This document shows, piece by piece, positions 20,749-29,985 of a stretch of 34,588 bases of DNA. Source of the DNA: Guillardia theta CCMP2712 (Eukaryota; Cryptophyceae; Pyrenomonadales; Geminigeraceae); NCBI RefSeq assembly GCF_000315625.1, contig NW_005434627.1, forward strand, positions 297,495-332,082, written 5' to 3'. The notes under the pieces are model-generated. The model worked only from the letters and a program-made list of their open reading frames with translations, was not told where the DNA came from and did no database searches. Every line of letters starts with the position of its first letter. Positions within the stretch are counted from its first letter, which is position 1. The position numbers were made by a program, and so were the translations under genes.

Positions 20749-21008
20749 ATGGTGAAAACAATATCCGCATCCCTCCTCTTCTGTCTCACGTTCCCGCACG
20801 CCGACGCTGTTCGCAACCTCCCAATGAAGGTACAGTGGTACAGCATGTTGTTTGTTCCTTGGTCTTGAGGTGCCTCAAACTGGCCTTTGATCATCACTTC
20901 ACCGATGTGTCCTGATAGCATCTTGGTGACTCAGAAAGCCAACTTCTGGTGCTTCAACAGTGTCATCCGATCGTTGAGTGCTCTCTACAGGCCTTTACTC
21001 AAAGTTGA
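20749..21008 (+). CDS. Possible small secreted peptide, two exons
   Basis: The frame starting MVKTISASLLFCLTFPHADA looks like a signal peptide and runs to a GTACAG donor at 20830. A second exon, 20919-21008, follows a TGATAG acceptor in the same phase, giving 56 residues in all with two cysteines in exon 2 (QQCHPIVECSLQ). The stop codon and last residues lie inside the palindromic repeat at 20992-21095. There is no homology support, so this could be chance. Confidence 0.25.
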
Positions 21009-21095
21009 GTAGTGAGAAGCTATCTTGCGAGAAAGAAGTTTAACTTAACTTTGTCCTCGTACTGATTTTTAACTCAACTTCACGTTGAGTAAAGG
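20992..21095. repeat. MITE-like element with inverted ends
   Basis: A 104-bp element starts CCTTTACTCAAAGTTGAGT and ends ACTCAACTTCACGTTGAGTAAAGG-like on the same strand, so the ends are inverted repeats. The middle contains GTACTGATTTTTAACTCAAC, shared with the copies at 16259-16412. No coding capacity. It is followed at once by a GC-rich block (21110-21160). Confidence 0.6.
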
Positions 21096-21412
21096 TGGAT
21101 TTCGCGAGCCCCGCCGGGCCCGGTGGGCCCACTATCACCCGGCGCCGCGGCCACCACCGTGAGTTCCGACTCGGAGCCTTACAAAGACTGAAGTTATTAT
21201 TATATGAATAGACAAGTTCTTGCTGTCCTGATTTGAAACTTAAGACATGCACTGAGGCGGGCGCGGAATGATCAAACTCACTATCTTGAGTCGAATTCCC
21301 AGCACTACTGTGGCCGATGGAGATGCACGAGACTGGCTTAGCAGAGGCGACGAGACGGAGGAAGCTCATGGCAACCAGCAGCCATGCAGATCGACTACAT
21401 AAGGTTTCACTG

Positions 21413-23521
21413 ATGCCAAGAACACTTGCCTTGCTCGTCATACTCGCCCAGCTCGTCGTTTCAGCCAGTGCTGAGAGCAAAGTGACATGTGGAGACTGCA
21501 CGTATGTCGTTCTCAACAACGGCACCTTGACGAGACTCGCTCCGTGCGGGTCAGGTTGCTGGTCGTTGTACTTGAGCTTCAAGCAGATTGCTGAGATCTC
21601 AGACCCCCGGGTCTTCCAAGGCCTGACTGAGCTGCGCATGCTGTCCATGTACGGAAACACTCTCAGCAGTCTACCAGCAGGGCTCTTCGACGGGCTTACA
21701 AGCTTGACCAACCTCGGTATCTCTGGCAACCAGCTCCAGACCCTGCCCGCCGGGCTCTTCAACAACCTCACCAGCCTGACGTCTCTCGATCTCTCCTACA
21801 ACAGTCTGCAGTCTCTTCCCGCCGGACTCTTCGATCCCCTCGTGCACCTGCAGTCTCTTTCCTTGCAGCACAACAAGATCGCAAGCCTCCCGGCAGGACT
21901 CTTCGACTCTCTCTCCCGCCTGCAGACGCTTGTGCTCTACGACCTGCAGATGTCGCAAGTACCCAGTGGTCTCTTCAACAGCCTCCCGAGCCTGCAGCAG
22001 CTCTACGTCTCGACCTTGGACTCCGTGCAATGCGGCGGGTGTACCTTCACGGTCAGCAGCGGCGGGGAGCTGACGCGGCAAGGCAACTGCAGCACGGACT
22101 GCGTCTGGTATCTGCCCTTGTCATCGCGGGGGATCAAGTCGCTGACGGGGAAGGCGTTTGAGGGGATGACGGGGCTATGGCGGCTTGACCTGTCGCAGAA
22201 TGATCTGACGGAGATACCGGGAGGAGCTTTCGACGGTCTGACGCAGATGTACGACCTGTCTATCAGCAGCAACAAGCTGTCTACTCTGCCGTCAGGGATC
22301 TTCGACCAGCTTGCAAGCCTGACCTACCTTGATCTGGAATCGAACATACTCGGGAACCTCGAGGCAGGGGTTTTTAAAAACCTCACCAACCTTCAGGTTT
22401 TGATGCTGCAGAGCAACAATCTGTCATACTTACCCCCAAGCGTCTTCGATCCCCTTTCCCGCCTACAGACGCTTGTGCTCTACGACCTGCAGATGTCGCA
22501 AGTACCCAGTGGTCTCTTCAACAGCCTCCCGAGCCTGCAGCAGCTCTACGTCTCGACCTTGGACTCCGTGCAATGCGGCGGGTGTACCTTCACGGTCAGC
22601 AGCGGCGGGGAGCTGACGCGGCAAGGCAACTGCAGCACGGACTGCGTCTGGTATCTGCCCTTGTCATCGCGGGGGATCAAGTCGCTGACGGGGAAGGCGT
22701 TTGAGGGGATGACGGGGCTATGGCAGCTTGACCTGTCGCAGAATGATCTGACGGAGATACCGGGAGGAGCTTTCGACGGTCTGACGCAGATGTACGACCT
22801 GTCTATCAGCAGCAACAAGCTGTCTACTCTACCAGATCATATCTTCGCAAACCTCTCCAGCCTCTACAATGCTGATCTCTCTGCCAACGCACTTGCCTCC
22901 CTCCCCGCCCGGCTCTTCGACGGCTTGACGCAGCTCAGCTACGTCGACCTCGATGGCAACGCCTTGACGAGCTTCCCCGCTGACAGCCTCGTCGACCTCC
23001 CAGCTCTCCGCCAACTCAGCCTCGCTGACAACCGCATCGCCTGCATCCCTCCTACTGCCTTCGCCGCCCTGCCTGCCAGCTTTGCTTTCAACATTACGGA
23101 CAACCCAGTGAAGTGTGACCGGGGGTGGCCGGCGGGGGTGCAGACGAGTCCCAGTCTGCCGGCCTGTGCTGGGCTGTCGGGGGACGGCTTCCTGGCCAAC
23201 TGCAGCTGTGGGGTCGGGTACTACAGCCAGACGAAGGGAGACTGCGTGAGGTGCAGGGCGGGGACGTACAAGGAGACGGCGGGGGAAGGGAACTGCTCGG
23301 CGTGCGGGGAGGGGCTGTGGTCAGAGGCGGGGGCATCGGCATGTAGGACGGTATCAGCTGGCAGCGCAGGAGGGATAGGAGTAGGCGGTGGCCTCTCTTC
23401 TGTTTCTCATAGCAATGGTACAGGGCAGCTTTCGGACGCTTCTCAATCGCGAGTCGTTTCAGGTTGCTCAGTGATGTTCACGATATGTTGCTGTGCTGTG
23501 TGTTTGCTTATGGCATTTTGA
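21413..23521 (+). CDS. Leucine-rich-repeat cell-surface protein, intronless
   Basis: The frame is open from 21317. I choose ATG 21413 because it starts a signal peptide (MPRTLALLVILAQLVVSASA). About 702 residues. LRRs follow the LPAGLFDGLTSLTNLGIS pattern, the LPxGxFDxL type also used in vertebrate variable lymphocyte receptors. A cysteine module (CGxCTxxV...LTRxxxC...CxWxLxLS) begins each of three LRR blocks, at about 21480, 22030 and 22570. The C-terminal part has a GCC2/GCC3-type cysteine-rich motif (CSCGVGYYSQTKGDCVRC, GTYKETAGEGNCSACGEG), a Ser/Gly-rich linker and a hydrophobic tail ending VCLLMAF. The tail suggests a GPI signal or membrane anchor. Probable role: ligand recognition at the cell surface. 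It has no introns, unlike its neighbours. Confidence 0.9.
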   Translation: MPRTLALLVILAQLVVSASAESKVTCGDCTYVVLNNGTLTRLAPCGSGCWSLYLSFKQIAEISDPRVFQGLTELRMLSMYGNTLSSLPAGLFDGLTSLTNLGISGNQLQTLPAGLFNNLTSLTSLDLSYNSLQSLPAGLFDPLVHLQSLSLQHNKIASLPAGLFDSLSRLQTLVLYDLQMSQVPSGLFNSLPSLQQLYVSTLDSVQCGGCTFTVSSGGELTRQGNCSTDCVWYLPLSSRGIKSLTGKAFEGMTGLWRLDLSQNDLTEIPGGAFDGLTQMYDLSISSNKLSTLPSGIFDQLASLTYLDLESNILGNLEAGVFKNLTNLQVLMLQSNNLSYLPPSVFDPLSRLQTLVLYDLQMSQVPSGLFNSLPSLQQLYVSTLDSVQCGGCTFTVSSGGELTRQGNCSTDCVWYLPLSSRGIKSLTGKAFEGMTGLWQLDLSQNDLTEIPGGAFDGLTQMYDLSISSNKLSTLPDHIFANLSSLYNADLSANALASLPARLFDGLTQLSYVDLDGNALTSFPADSLVDLPALRQLSLADNRIACIPPTAFAALPASFAFNITDNPVKCDRGWPAGVQTSPSLPACAGLSGDGFLANCSCGVGYYSQTKGDCVRCRAGTYKETAGEGNCSACGEGLWSEAGASACRTVSAGSAGGIGVGGGLSSVSHSNGTGQLSDASQSRVVSGCSVMFTICCCAVCLLMAF
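21917..22287. repeat. 371-bp internal duplication, first copy
   Basis: It repeats at 22460-22830, offset 543 bp (181 codons, in frame). By eye I count two substitutions (near 21922 and 22181). Covers the last LRR of one block, the cysteine module and the first LRRs of the next. Confidence 0.9.
22460..22830. repeat. 371-bp internal duplication, second copy
   Basis: Second copy of the block at 21917-22287. The sequence diverges sharply at 22831 (GCCGTCAGG versus ACCAGATCA). Confidence 0.9.
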
Positions 23522-24060
23522 GACTTGAAGACCACATTCTCGGCATCACCTACAACGTTTAAACTAATCATGTTCTCATTCTTAAGGGCATCTCTCTCGA
23601 CATTGATAGGACGGAAAGATACTTGTTTCATGTGCTTCCTCAGCCCTTTGAGCTTGTCTGCTTCGTATCAGCTACAAATGCTTCTACTTGCATCAGATAA
23701 GATTGGGAGAGAGGTGGCGGAATGTCAATGAGATCGAAAGATACGATGGGATTGATGTTTCCCAGCTGCCCGTCGTCTACTTCCAACCAGACCAGAGAGG
23801 CGAGCAAAGAAGGAGGGATACATGAGCCATGAGCATGAGACCAGACATGCCTACACTTCTCGTTGCTGTCGGTTGTTTCTCTTCGTTCTTGTTTTTGTTT
23901 GCTTGTTATTCTGTTGTTGGAATGAAACTGCAGGGTAGAGTGAGAATAATGCTGAATGAAATCGCTACTGGTATTCAACGTACAACTTTATTTACACATT
24001 ATCTACTTACATGGTCTTTGTTTCGTATTTACATCTCTCCCTTTCCGACGTCGCCTCTTG
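23522..24060. other. Convergent spacer between LRR gene and the unknown minus-strand gene
   Basis: 3' flanks of both genes. A minus-strand open stretch near 23640-23840 (WLEVDDGQLGNINPIVSFD...) looks somewhat protein-like, but it lies beyond the poly(A) signal of the neighbouring gene and has no clear splice partner. Confidence 0.35.
23987..23992 (-). terminator. Poly(A) signal AATAAA for the minus-strand unknown gene
   Basis: TTTATT on the plus strand, 69 nt past the predicted stop at 24061. Confidence 0.5.
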
Positions 24061-25878
24061 TCACCAGTTGGTGCCAAAGAAATCTTCATTCACAAACTTG
24101 TTGTTGACTGCAAGCAAAACTTGTTAACAGTAACCTCGTCATCTTCGTACATCACGAACAATCACGACCCGCCTCAAACAACATCGCTCATCAGGCATGT
24201 AGTCCAACTACAACACCTGTATTCATCCCTGATGCCAAGATGGCCGTTCTAGCTGAGCTTTCCCATAGACCATTCCGAAGAGAAGAGATCGAGCACGAAA
24301 CAAATGTCTGCGTAACATGATCACATCAAGTCAAGGTTCGCTCTATATATCACCCCTCTTCCTCTTCCTTCACTCAAGGTAGAAAGTAAGTAGTCGCCGT
24401 AAGAAACCTTTCGGCCCGTCACCAACAACGATCGAGCTAACGATGCTATTACCTGACACTCCTCGAGGTAGACTGCTCCTCCTGCCTTGTTCCCAAAAGA
24501 GAGAAAGATTTGACAATGCTGCAACGAACACTGTTCTGCAGCAACGTCAAGGATCAATCACGTTTAGATGGTTGAAATCCGAGCAGTGTTAGCAAATATG
24601 ATGATGTTAGCAATCACGACGGCAATGCATATCAGAGAAGCACATGACGGATTAGATGAGAAAAGGAGAGAAGAAGAAACGATAAGGAGGACGAGGGGGG
24701 TCATGAGCAGATAGGAAAGACAAATCAATGCATCATGACGATTTTTTCTCACCGAGCACAGCAACTGCATTCCCGCCGACATGAACACCAAATTGAGCTC
24801 TGTCTTGCCAAGATGACGAGAATCTTCATCCCCATCTCACTCTCTGAAGCAACAACCTCACACTCACCTTGACTCCACCGGCTCCTTGCATTTCCCCCCG
24901 AAAGAGCAGTTCTTCGCCATCACGTTCGCCTGGATGGCAGGTGAGAGAAAGACTCGACTCTCCACATCTTAAGTTTGACATCATGACACAAGACATTCAC
25001 TTTCTCTCTTGCCCTCTCACTCCCATCCCAACCCTCACTGTCCGCCTGCATGGCACAACCTGATTTTCGCATTGCAGGGCGCTGGCATGTCCTCCCATGG
25101 TGCATGAGACGTCGCAACCATCGAGCCTCCACCTGTCGTGTCCTTCAGTCCCTCGTGGCGCTTCTAGTCCGGCATGTTGAAACCTGCCCGATAGGATGGA
25201 CAGCCCCGACCCCCAAGAACTCCTGATGGCAACGTTTGAGATGTGCCCCAAGGGTCCCTGAGCTGCTCGTCTCTGCCTCCCTCCTCTCAGTATCAATCCG
25301 AAGTGAAACACGACCGATTGCTCTCCCTACAAGAACGTCACGTACATTAACTTCACCTCACTATTCCCCGACCGCAATGTTCACCCCCTCTGGAACGACC
25401 ACCGACTGCGTCTTGTTTCGTGCTGTCAGCGGCATCAGGACACGAGGGACAATACGCATCAAGAACAACATCGCGTGAAGTGATCTCCTCCTCGCACACG
25501 AATTGTTTGCCCGCAGAAAGCGACTTCAAGCGCGTCTTCGAGGTAATGGTGCTCCTCCGGGACCAACACGTCCGTCTCGATCACCTTCTGCTCACCGTGT
25601 GACAAGACATGCCCTACGATACCAGCTGTCACCTGCATGATCGTCGGGAAGAGGTCCTCGAGCTCATGAAGAGAGGAGGATGCGCCTAGTCGGGGGTGAC
25701 CTGCCTCACTCTCAGCCCATTCAAGCAGCCGTGACGGGACGAAACTGCAAGGGCTGGTGGGCAAGCTGCTCTCAAGCACCGGCAAGCCCCATCCTTCCTC
25801 CTCCTTCCTCACATCTTTCTACCTGCCATGGCCAGAGCCATCGCGCTTGTTCGCCAGCTCTCGGAGCATCGCCGCCAT
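24061..25878 (-). CDS. Multi-exon gene of unknown function (partly resolved)
   Basis: The 5' exons join in phase: 25823-25878 (MAAMLRELANKRDGSG), 25633-25744 (FVPSRLLEWAESEAGH...), 25500-25587 (KVIETDVLVPEEHHYLEDAL), 25373-25422 (NKTQSVVVPEGVNIA). The last two exons also join in phase: 24156-24207 (YMPDERCCLRRVVIV) and 24061-24107, ending NEDFFGTNW and a TGA. Between about 24210 and 25370 several exon candidates exist, including KRHEGLKDTTGGGSM with SHAPWEDMPAPC (about 25070-25170) and FLSFGNKAGGAVYLEEC (about 24450-24550), but I could not fix all phases. I recognise no domain. It starts about 550 bp from the divergently transcribed chorismate-lyase-like gene. Confidence 0.55.
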
Positions 25879-25919
25879 TCCGGCCGCTCCCGCATCACGG
25901 CATTTGAGACAACAACAAC

Positions 25920-26015
25920 ACGGGTAGGGGTGTACACAAGTAGGGGTCCTTTGGCCTGTCATCCTCTATCAAAACTAGGGTGGAGGGTTATGTTTACAGG
26001 GGTAGGCTTTAATTG
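25920..26015. other. Short GGGGTAGG-rich patch
   Basis: Contains GGGTAGGGGTG, AGTAGGGGTCC, CTAGGGTGGAGGG and GGGGTAGGC within about 90 bp, the same vocabulary as the islands at 4980-7870 and 28540-29600. It lies just upstream of the ATG at 25878. Confidence 0.5.
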
Positions 26016-26025
26016 GTGAATCCCC

Positions 26026-26280
26026 TCAAATGCATGTAGCGACATGCGAGAGGAAGGGAAAGCGGAGGAGGGGGAGGAGGGCAGAGGAAAGAGCAGCAGG
26101 GGAGGGGAAGACAGGCAGAAGTTGACAGCACACGGAAAGACAGCAGGAGATGCTGAAGTGACTTGCAAGAGAAACATCTCTAGTGAGCTTGCAACTGCGT
26201 ATAGATGAAAGTTGGTTCCTGCCAGATACGACAGCAGCTAGTGAGAGGAAAGCGAAGCATACAAATGCGAGCTTGATCAT
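26026..26280 (-). CDS. Possible small secreted protein
   Basis: The frame from ATG 26280 starts MIKLAFVCFAFLSLAAVVSG, a good signal peptide with a small residue at the predicted cleavage site. The rest (NQLSSIRSCKLTRDVSLASH, then a Cys/Ser/Leu-rich tail from GGGGAGGAGG-type sequence) is not convincing, and the true 3' part may be spliced. No homology support. Confidence 0.25.
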   Translation of the reverse strand: MIKLAFVCFAFLSLAAVVSGRNQLSSIRSCKLTRDVSLASHFSISCCLSVCCQLLPVFPSPAALSSALLPLLRFPFLSHVATCI

Positions 26281-26434
26281 TATCGTCTGACTGACATGAA
26301 GTACAGTTTGAACAACAACCACAACTGTCAACCAAGATCGCAATGTGTCATCGCGAAAATCAGACTAACGAGGGTCAGTGCTAGTAACCCAAAGTCGACT
26401 TGGCTGATCTGTTGGGTGCGCAGACGATCCATGC

Positions 26435-27328
26435 ATGGCCAACCCGAGGCCGCAGCCTCCTGCATCTTCAAGTGACTTCAAGTCTCTCCAATCCAAGAGC
26501 GAGGCAACAGAGCTCCTTCAAAGACTCACGTCCATCTTCCCGGAGTCGCAAGTTGTCGTTGAGACAAACATTCTCGCTGTGTTGACCCCTTGCAACGTGC
26601 AGGACTCTCAGTTTCACTGGGCTCATCCCGACGAGATATCAGTCGCACATCACAAGACTCTGGTGCATGAAGAGCACTTGACGAAAGTCTTGCAGGTGTC
26701 TGTTGTTGGATTGCCCGGAAAGGCCCTTACTGACGAAAGACTGGCAGGAGAAACATGGAGGGTTGGAAGTGAGAGTAGAGAAGAGCGTTTTTCTTGAGAG
26801 GTGACGCATTTATGTTCTATCACCTCGTGAAGGTACTTCAGAAACGTCTACGCACGCAAGATCTTTCTTGTTTCCCCCGACGGAACAACCGTAGCCCATG
26901 CCATCCTCCTGGCGTTCCTCGATCGGCTTCCTGCTGCTGTGGGTGAAGGGGTGCGGGAAGAGAAGGTGCCCTTCGGGAGGCTGCTGATGCAGGTGAGAGC
27001 AGACGTGCGTGCGATGCTCCAGCTGAGAAGTTGAGCAGCACGTCTCTGAGCGTTGTGTCCACCTCATGTCTTGCTGGCACGTGGAGCTGGGAAGGGACCT
27101 GGAACCCCACCTGTGCAGTCAGGTGAGGAAGAGATGGAGAGATGAAGGGGATGGATCCGATGAGAATGTTGCAATGTCAGGCTCATCGTCGCACAAGCGG
27201 TCGAGTCGTCACCATCGAGTGTGCGGGGAAGGTTGTGAAGTTGATGCTTGTTGCATTGCTATTGTTTGAGCTTTCTGCTTGTCGAACAGGTGGCTGCTGA
27301 AGTGCTCGAGATCTTACGTGTAGAATGA
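26435..27328 (+). CDS. Chorismate-lyase-fold protein (UbiC/DUF98-like)
   Basis: Six exons: 26435-26695, 26748-26800, 26833-26992, 27036-27122, 27181-27231, 27290-27328. All phases agree; 216 residues. The first exon begins MANPRPQPPASSSDF and contains TELLQRLTSIFPESQVVV. Exons 2-3 give EVRVEKSVFLER joined to YFRNVYARKIFLVSPDG. Then come VPFGRLLMQ, a hydrophilic CVHLMSCWHVELG segment, SGRVVTIECAGK and the end VAAEVLEILRVE. The order (Arg-bearing strand, P-x-G-R-L-L turn, a late R...GK strand and a terminal VxEVxEI helix) fits the chorismate pyruvate-lyase/DUF98 fold, which binds small aromatic acids. I cannot verify active-site residues and no transit peptide is obvious, so the substrate is unknown. 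It ends 42 bp from the stop of the opposite-strand gene. Confidence 0.6.
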
Positions 27329-27370
27329 AACACTCGTTGGACCTCTCCCTTGTTCATTCATGTCGTGTTT

Positions 27371-28411
27371 TTATCCTTCTCTCATTCGCTCCTCGACAAC
27401 GCGCAGCTGTTCTTGCAGTGTCTTCTCCTTCTCTTTCAACATGGCGAGTTCTTCCAGCTCTCGTCTAGCTGACTGCATCATTCTTGATCAATCTACCTCA
27501 CAGACTGCCGTTAGCGCAACCTGAGGTCTTGTCGTTTTGTTTGCGTCAACATCCCCCCGAGAAAAATTGCCCTCAGTCAAGCTCGACTGCCCTGAACCGC
27601 CAGGTAGCGAGTCAAAGTCTACAAGAGCTCGGGAGGTTGACATACCTTTCCAAAGGCGGAGTGATTCAACTCTGTTTGCTATGTCAATCTGACAAGAGCA
27701 AAGCTTCCGTCGAAACTCATCCGCTGCCTCCGCGAGTCGCTTTTCGGCAATCCGCTCCTTCAACAAATATTCTACAGCCTGACAATTTCCAAGTTCAGCA
27801 AAGCACTTGTAGCCATCTTGAAATTCATCATTGCAATCGTAGCATAACGGACACATTTGTGTGAAAGGTTAATCAATGGATCGCATACCAATGAATGTTG
27901 CAGGCCTTGGGACCCTTTCAAGCGTTCCACGTGAGCTGTCTTTCGCTCGATGGCGGTTCTGAGTCTTAGAGCCTCTTCTCTTGACTGTTTGAGCTGCCCG
28001 AGTATTCTCATATCTGGCTGCACCTGAAGCTTCACGTATTCCTCTTGTTTCTCCAGCAGACTCAATCGAGACCGCATATCCTCGAGACTCCCCTCGCTCT
28101 CTAGCAGCTTGCTCTGTCTCCATGGATCTCCCGTAGATGTTGATGTCTCAGCTCCCTCAGTTATCAGATCCTCAGTCCCTCCTCGATCTAGACGCGATCT
28201 TTGCTGAGAAATCGAAGCAAGGTTCCTGCCATAGAATAAGCTGGGACCAAGCTTTCAACTCCAACCTGGAAGCAGCGTGAAGAAGTTTCTCTTCTGCTTC
28301 TACCAACCTTGCAACTTCACTGCTGTCCCATAGCCCACTCGGCGATCCCCAATGCACTAAGGCAGCTCCACCCTGTTCCTTCTCGCCTTCTTCGCTTCCC
28401 TCCGCCGCCAT
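27371..28411 (-). CDS. Coiled-coil protein of unknown function
   Basis: Exons: 28266-28411, 27889-28198, 27646-27778 and a last exon 27371-27472. The first three join in phase (phases 2, 0). The junction to the last exon is not resolved and may involve a small exon. The start is MAAEGSEEGEKEQGGAALVH in GCCGCCATG context. The protein is mostly charged helix: MRSRLSLLEKQEEYVKLQVQ, REEALRLRTAIERKTAHVE, YLLKERIAEKRLAEAADEF and the C-terminal RRELEELAMLKEKEKTLQEQ. No catalytic domain is visible; a structural or scaffold role (for example cytoskeletal) is a guess from composition. Confidence 0.7.
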
Positions 28412-28539
28412 TACCCACTGGCTCAGCAGCGACCGCAGGTGTGGCGGACCAGAGATTGCCCGAGTCACTGACGGCACTGAGCAGTCACACGTCCCGGGCC
28501 CCGGCAGCAGGTGGCAGCGACGGTTTAGAGCTGTGACCT
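28412..28539. promoter_or_regulatory. Upstream region of the coiled-coil gene
   Basis: Short unique GC-rich stretch 5' of the ATG at 28411. An upstream in-frame ATG at 28477 exists but has poorer context. Confidence 0.3.
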
Positions 28540-29600
28540 GCCAGTTTTAAATTTTGAGGGATGATATGAGGTCACGACTCCAAATTTTAAGGTCATGGAT
28601 CGCCTCATCGAAGAGTCGTATTGAATCGAAAACATTTCTTTTCGCTCGGGCCCCTCTAGACCCTCCAGAATGACACACCCCACATATGACAGAGGAAAGT
28701 ACCGGTACCTATGAGTGCTCCCCATGTGGCGATGACCTCCAATCCCATCACGTCTATCACCCCCACCAATCAGCAACCCCTCCCATGACACCCAAATATC
28801 AAGACCACCCCTACTTTGTACTCAAATCACCCACCTCATCCTAGTCAAGGAAGAACCCCTTGCACTCTACCACCCAACTCGAGAGTCGTCACCCCCATTC
28901 ACATTTTCAACCGCCTAGTTCCACTACCGATGGCTAACCCCACCCCTTCGCTGTGAACCCACACCAACCCCACCCATGTCTTTTCCTTCATTTTGCTGAT
29001 ATATGACCGGGTTATTTTGGGGTACCCCGCCGTGTGGGTATGTACCACCCTCGTCCAATAGAGGCATCGACTTTCATCTCTCCCAGCCACCACCCCACCT
29101 TTGTAGAGATAACCCCATAACCCCCTTCTCATCTCATCCTGAGCAGGATCAATTCCAACCTCCTTGCCCTCTATCTCTATCAATTCTCAAGTGATGTATT
29201 AGTACAAATGGGTGTTCTCCTCCTCCCCTATCATCAAGTCATGATGCCACATACCCCCACCCCCTTTAAGCTCAAGTCTTCCACCCACCCAGACGTCATC
29301 TTTGCAAATCTGAGTTTGCACTCCATGGTCTGTGACTGCGATTTTGAAGGGGTAGGGTGATCCATGATGAGGGTATCCCAGAAGGTACGGGTAGGTCGAT
29401 GCAAAGGGGGTGGGTGATATTTTTGAAGTTCCTTCCCCACCCGTACATAGTATCAATGAAATCTTGTTTCAATGTGGGGTACTCAGTTGAAATCCAGGGG
29501 TAGTAAGTCAATATTTGCTAGGAATGTAGGGGTAAAATTTCAATTCGACAGAACATCAATAGGGTGGGTCATCAGGAAAGGGGTGGGGGTGTCGGTAGGT
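28540..29600. other. Second gene-poor GT/AC-rich island
   Basis: Same vocabulary as 4980-7870 without exons. CCACCCC, ACCCCAC and CACCCCC words dominate the plus strand from about 28675 to 29290. GGGGTAGGG, GGGGGTGGG and GTGGGG dominate from about 29345 to 29600. The G-rich strand therefore switches near 29300. It ends about 390 bp before the ATG of the carrier gene. Confidence 0.65.
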
Positions 29601-29612
29601 CGGGGGGCGGAA

Positions 29613-29618
29613 TATAAG
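29613..29618 (+). promoter_or_regulatory. TATA-like element upstream of the carrier gene
   Basis: TATAAG in GGAATATAAGCAGG, about 370 bp before the ATG, followed by CT-rich sequence that may be 5' UTR. Weak evidence. Confidence 0.25.
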
Positions 29619-29985
29619 CAGGAAGACGCCTAGAGGTGACATCGTACGCTCTCCTGCTCCTGCTCCGTTCCTCTGCAGCCGTATACCTCGTTCCTCGCCA
29701 CTATCATCTCCCTCTCCTCGTATCCATCTGCTCATTTCTATCCTGCCGAATCTCCTTCCCTCCGCCTTCGAGCTTCGTTCCATCGCTCAAATTTCTTCGT
29801 AGTTCAATCCATCCCTTGGCTGGGTCCCTTACTTCCGATTCCGTGGAACTCTGTTTGTCCGATCGAACTGATTGATCTCCTCACAATCATCCTACTTCGT
29901 ACAGCTTCTCATCATCTGATTACTTTGAAAAACATCTTACCTGAACCCATCTGATACAAGTACATTGCTACTGAACGAAAGGAGC

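Noticed and set aside
21671-22818. Minus-strand frames repeated twice with near-identical sequence
   Set aside because: They are antisense shadows of the duplicated LRR block.
23640-23978. Minus-strand frame ending in WLEVDDGQLGN...SSKG
   Set aside because: Composition is plausible, but it lies past the poly(A) signal of the gene on that strand, has no start or splice context, and overlaps the 3' flank of the LRR gene.
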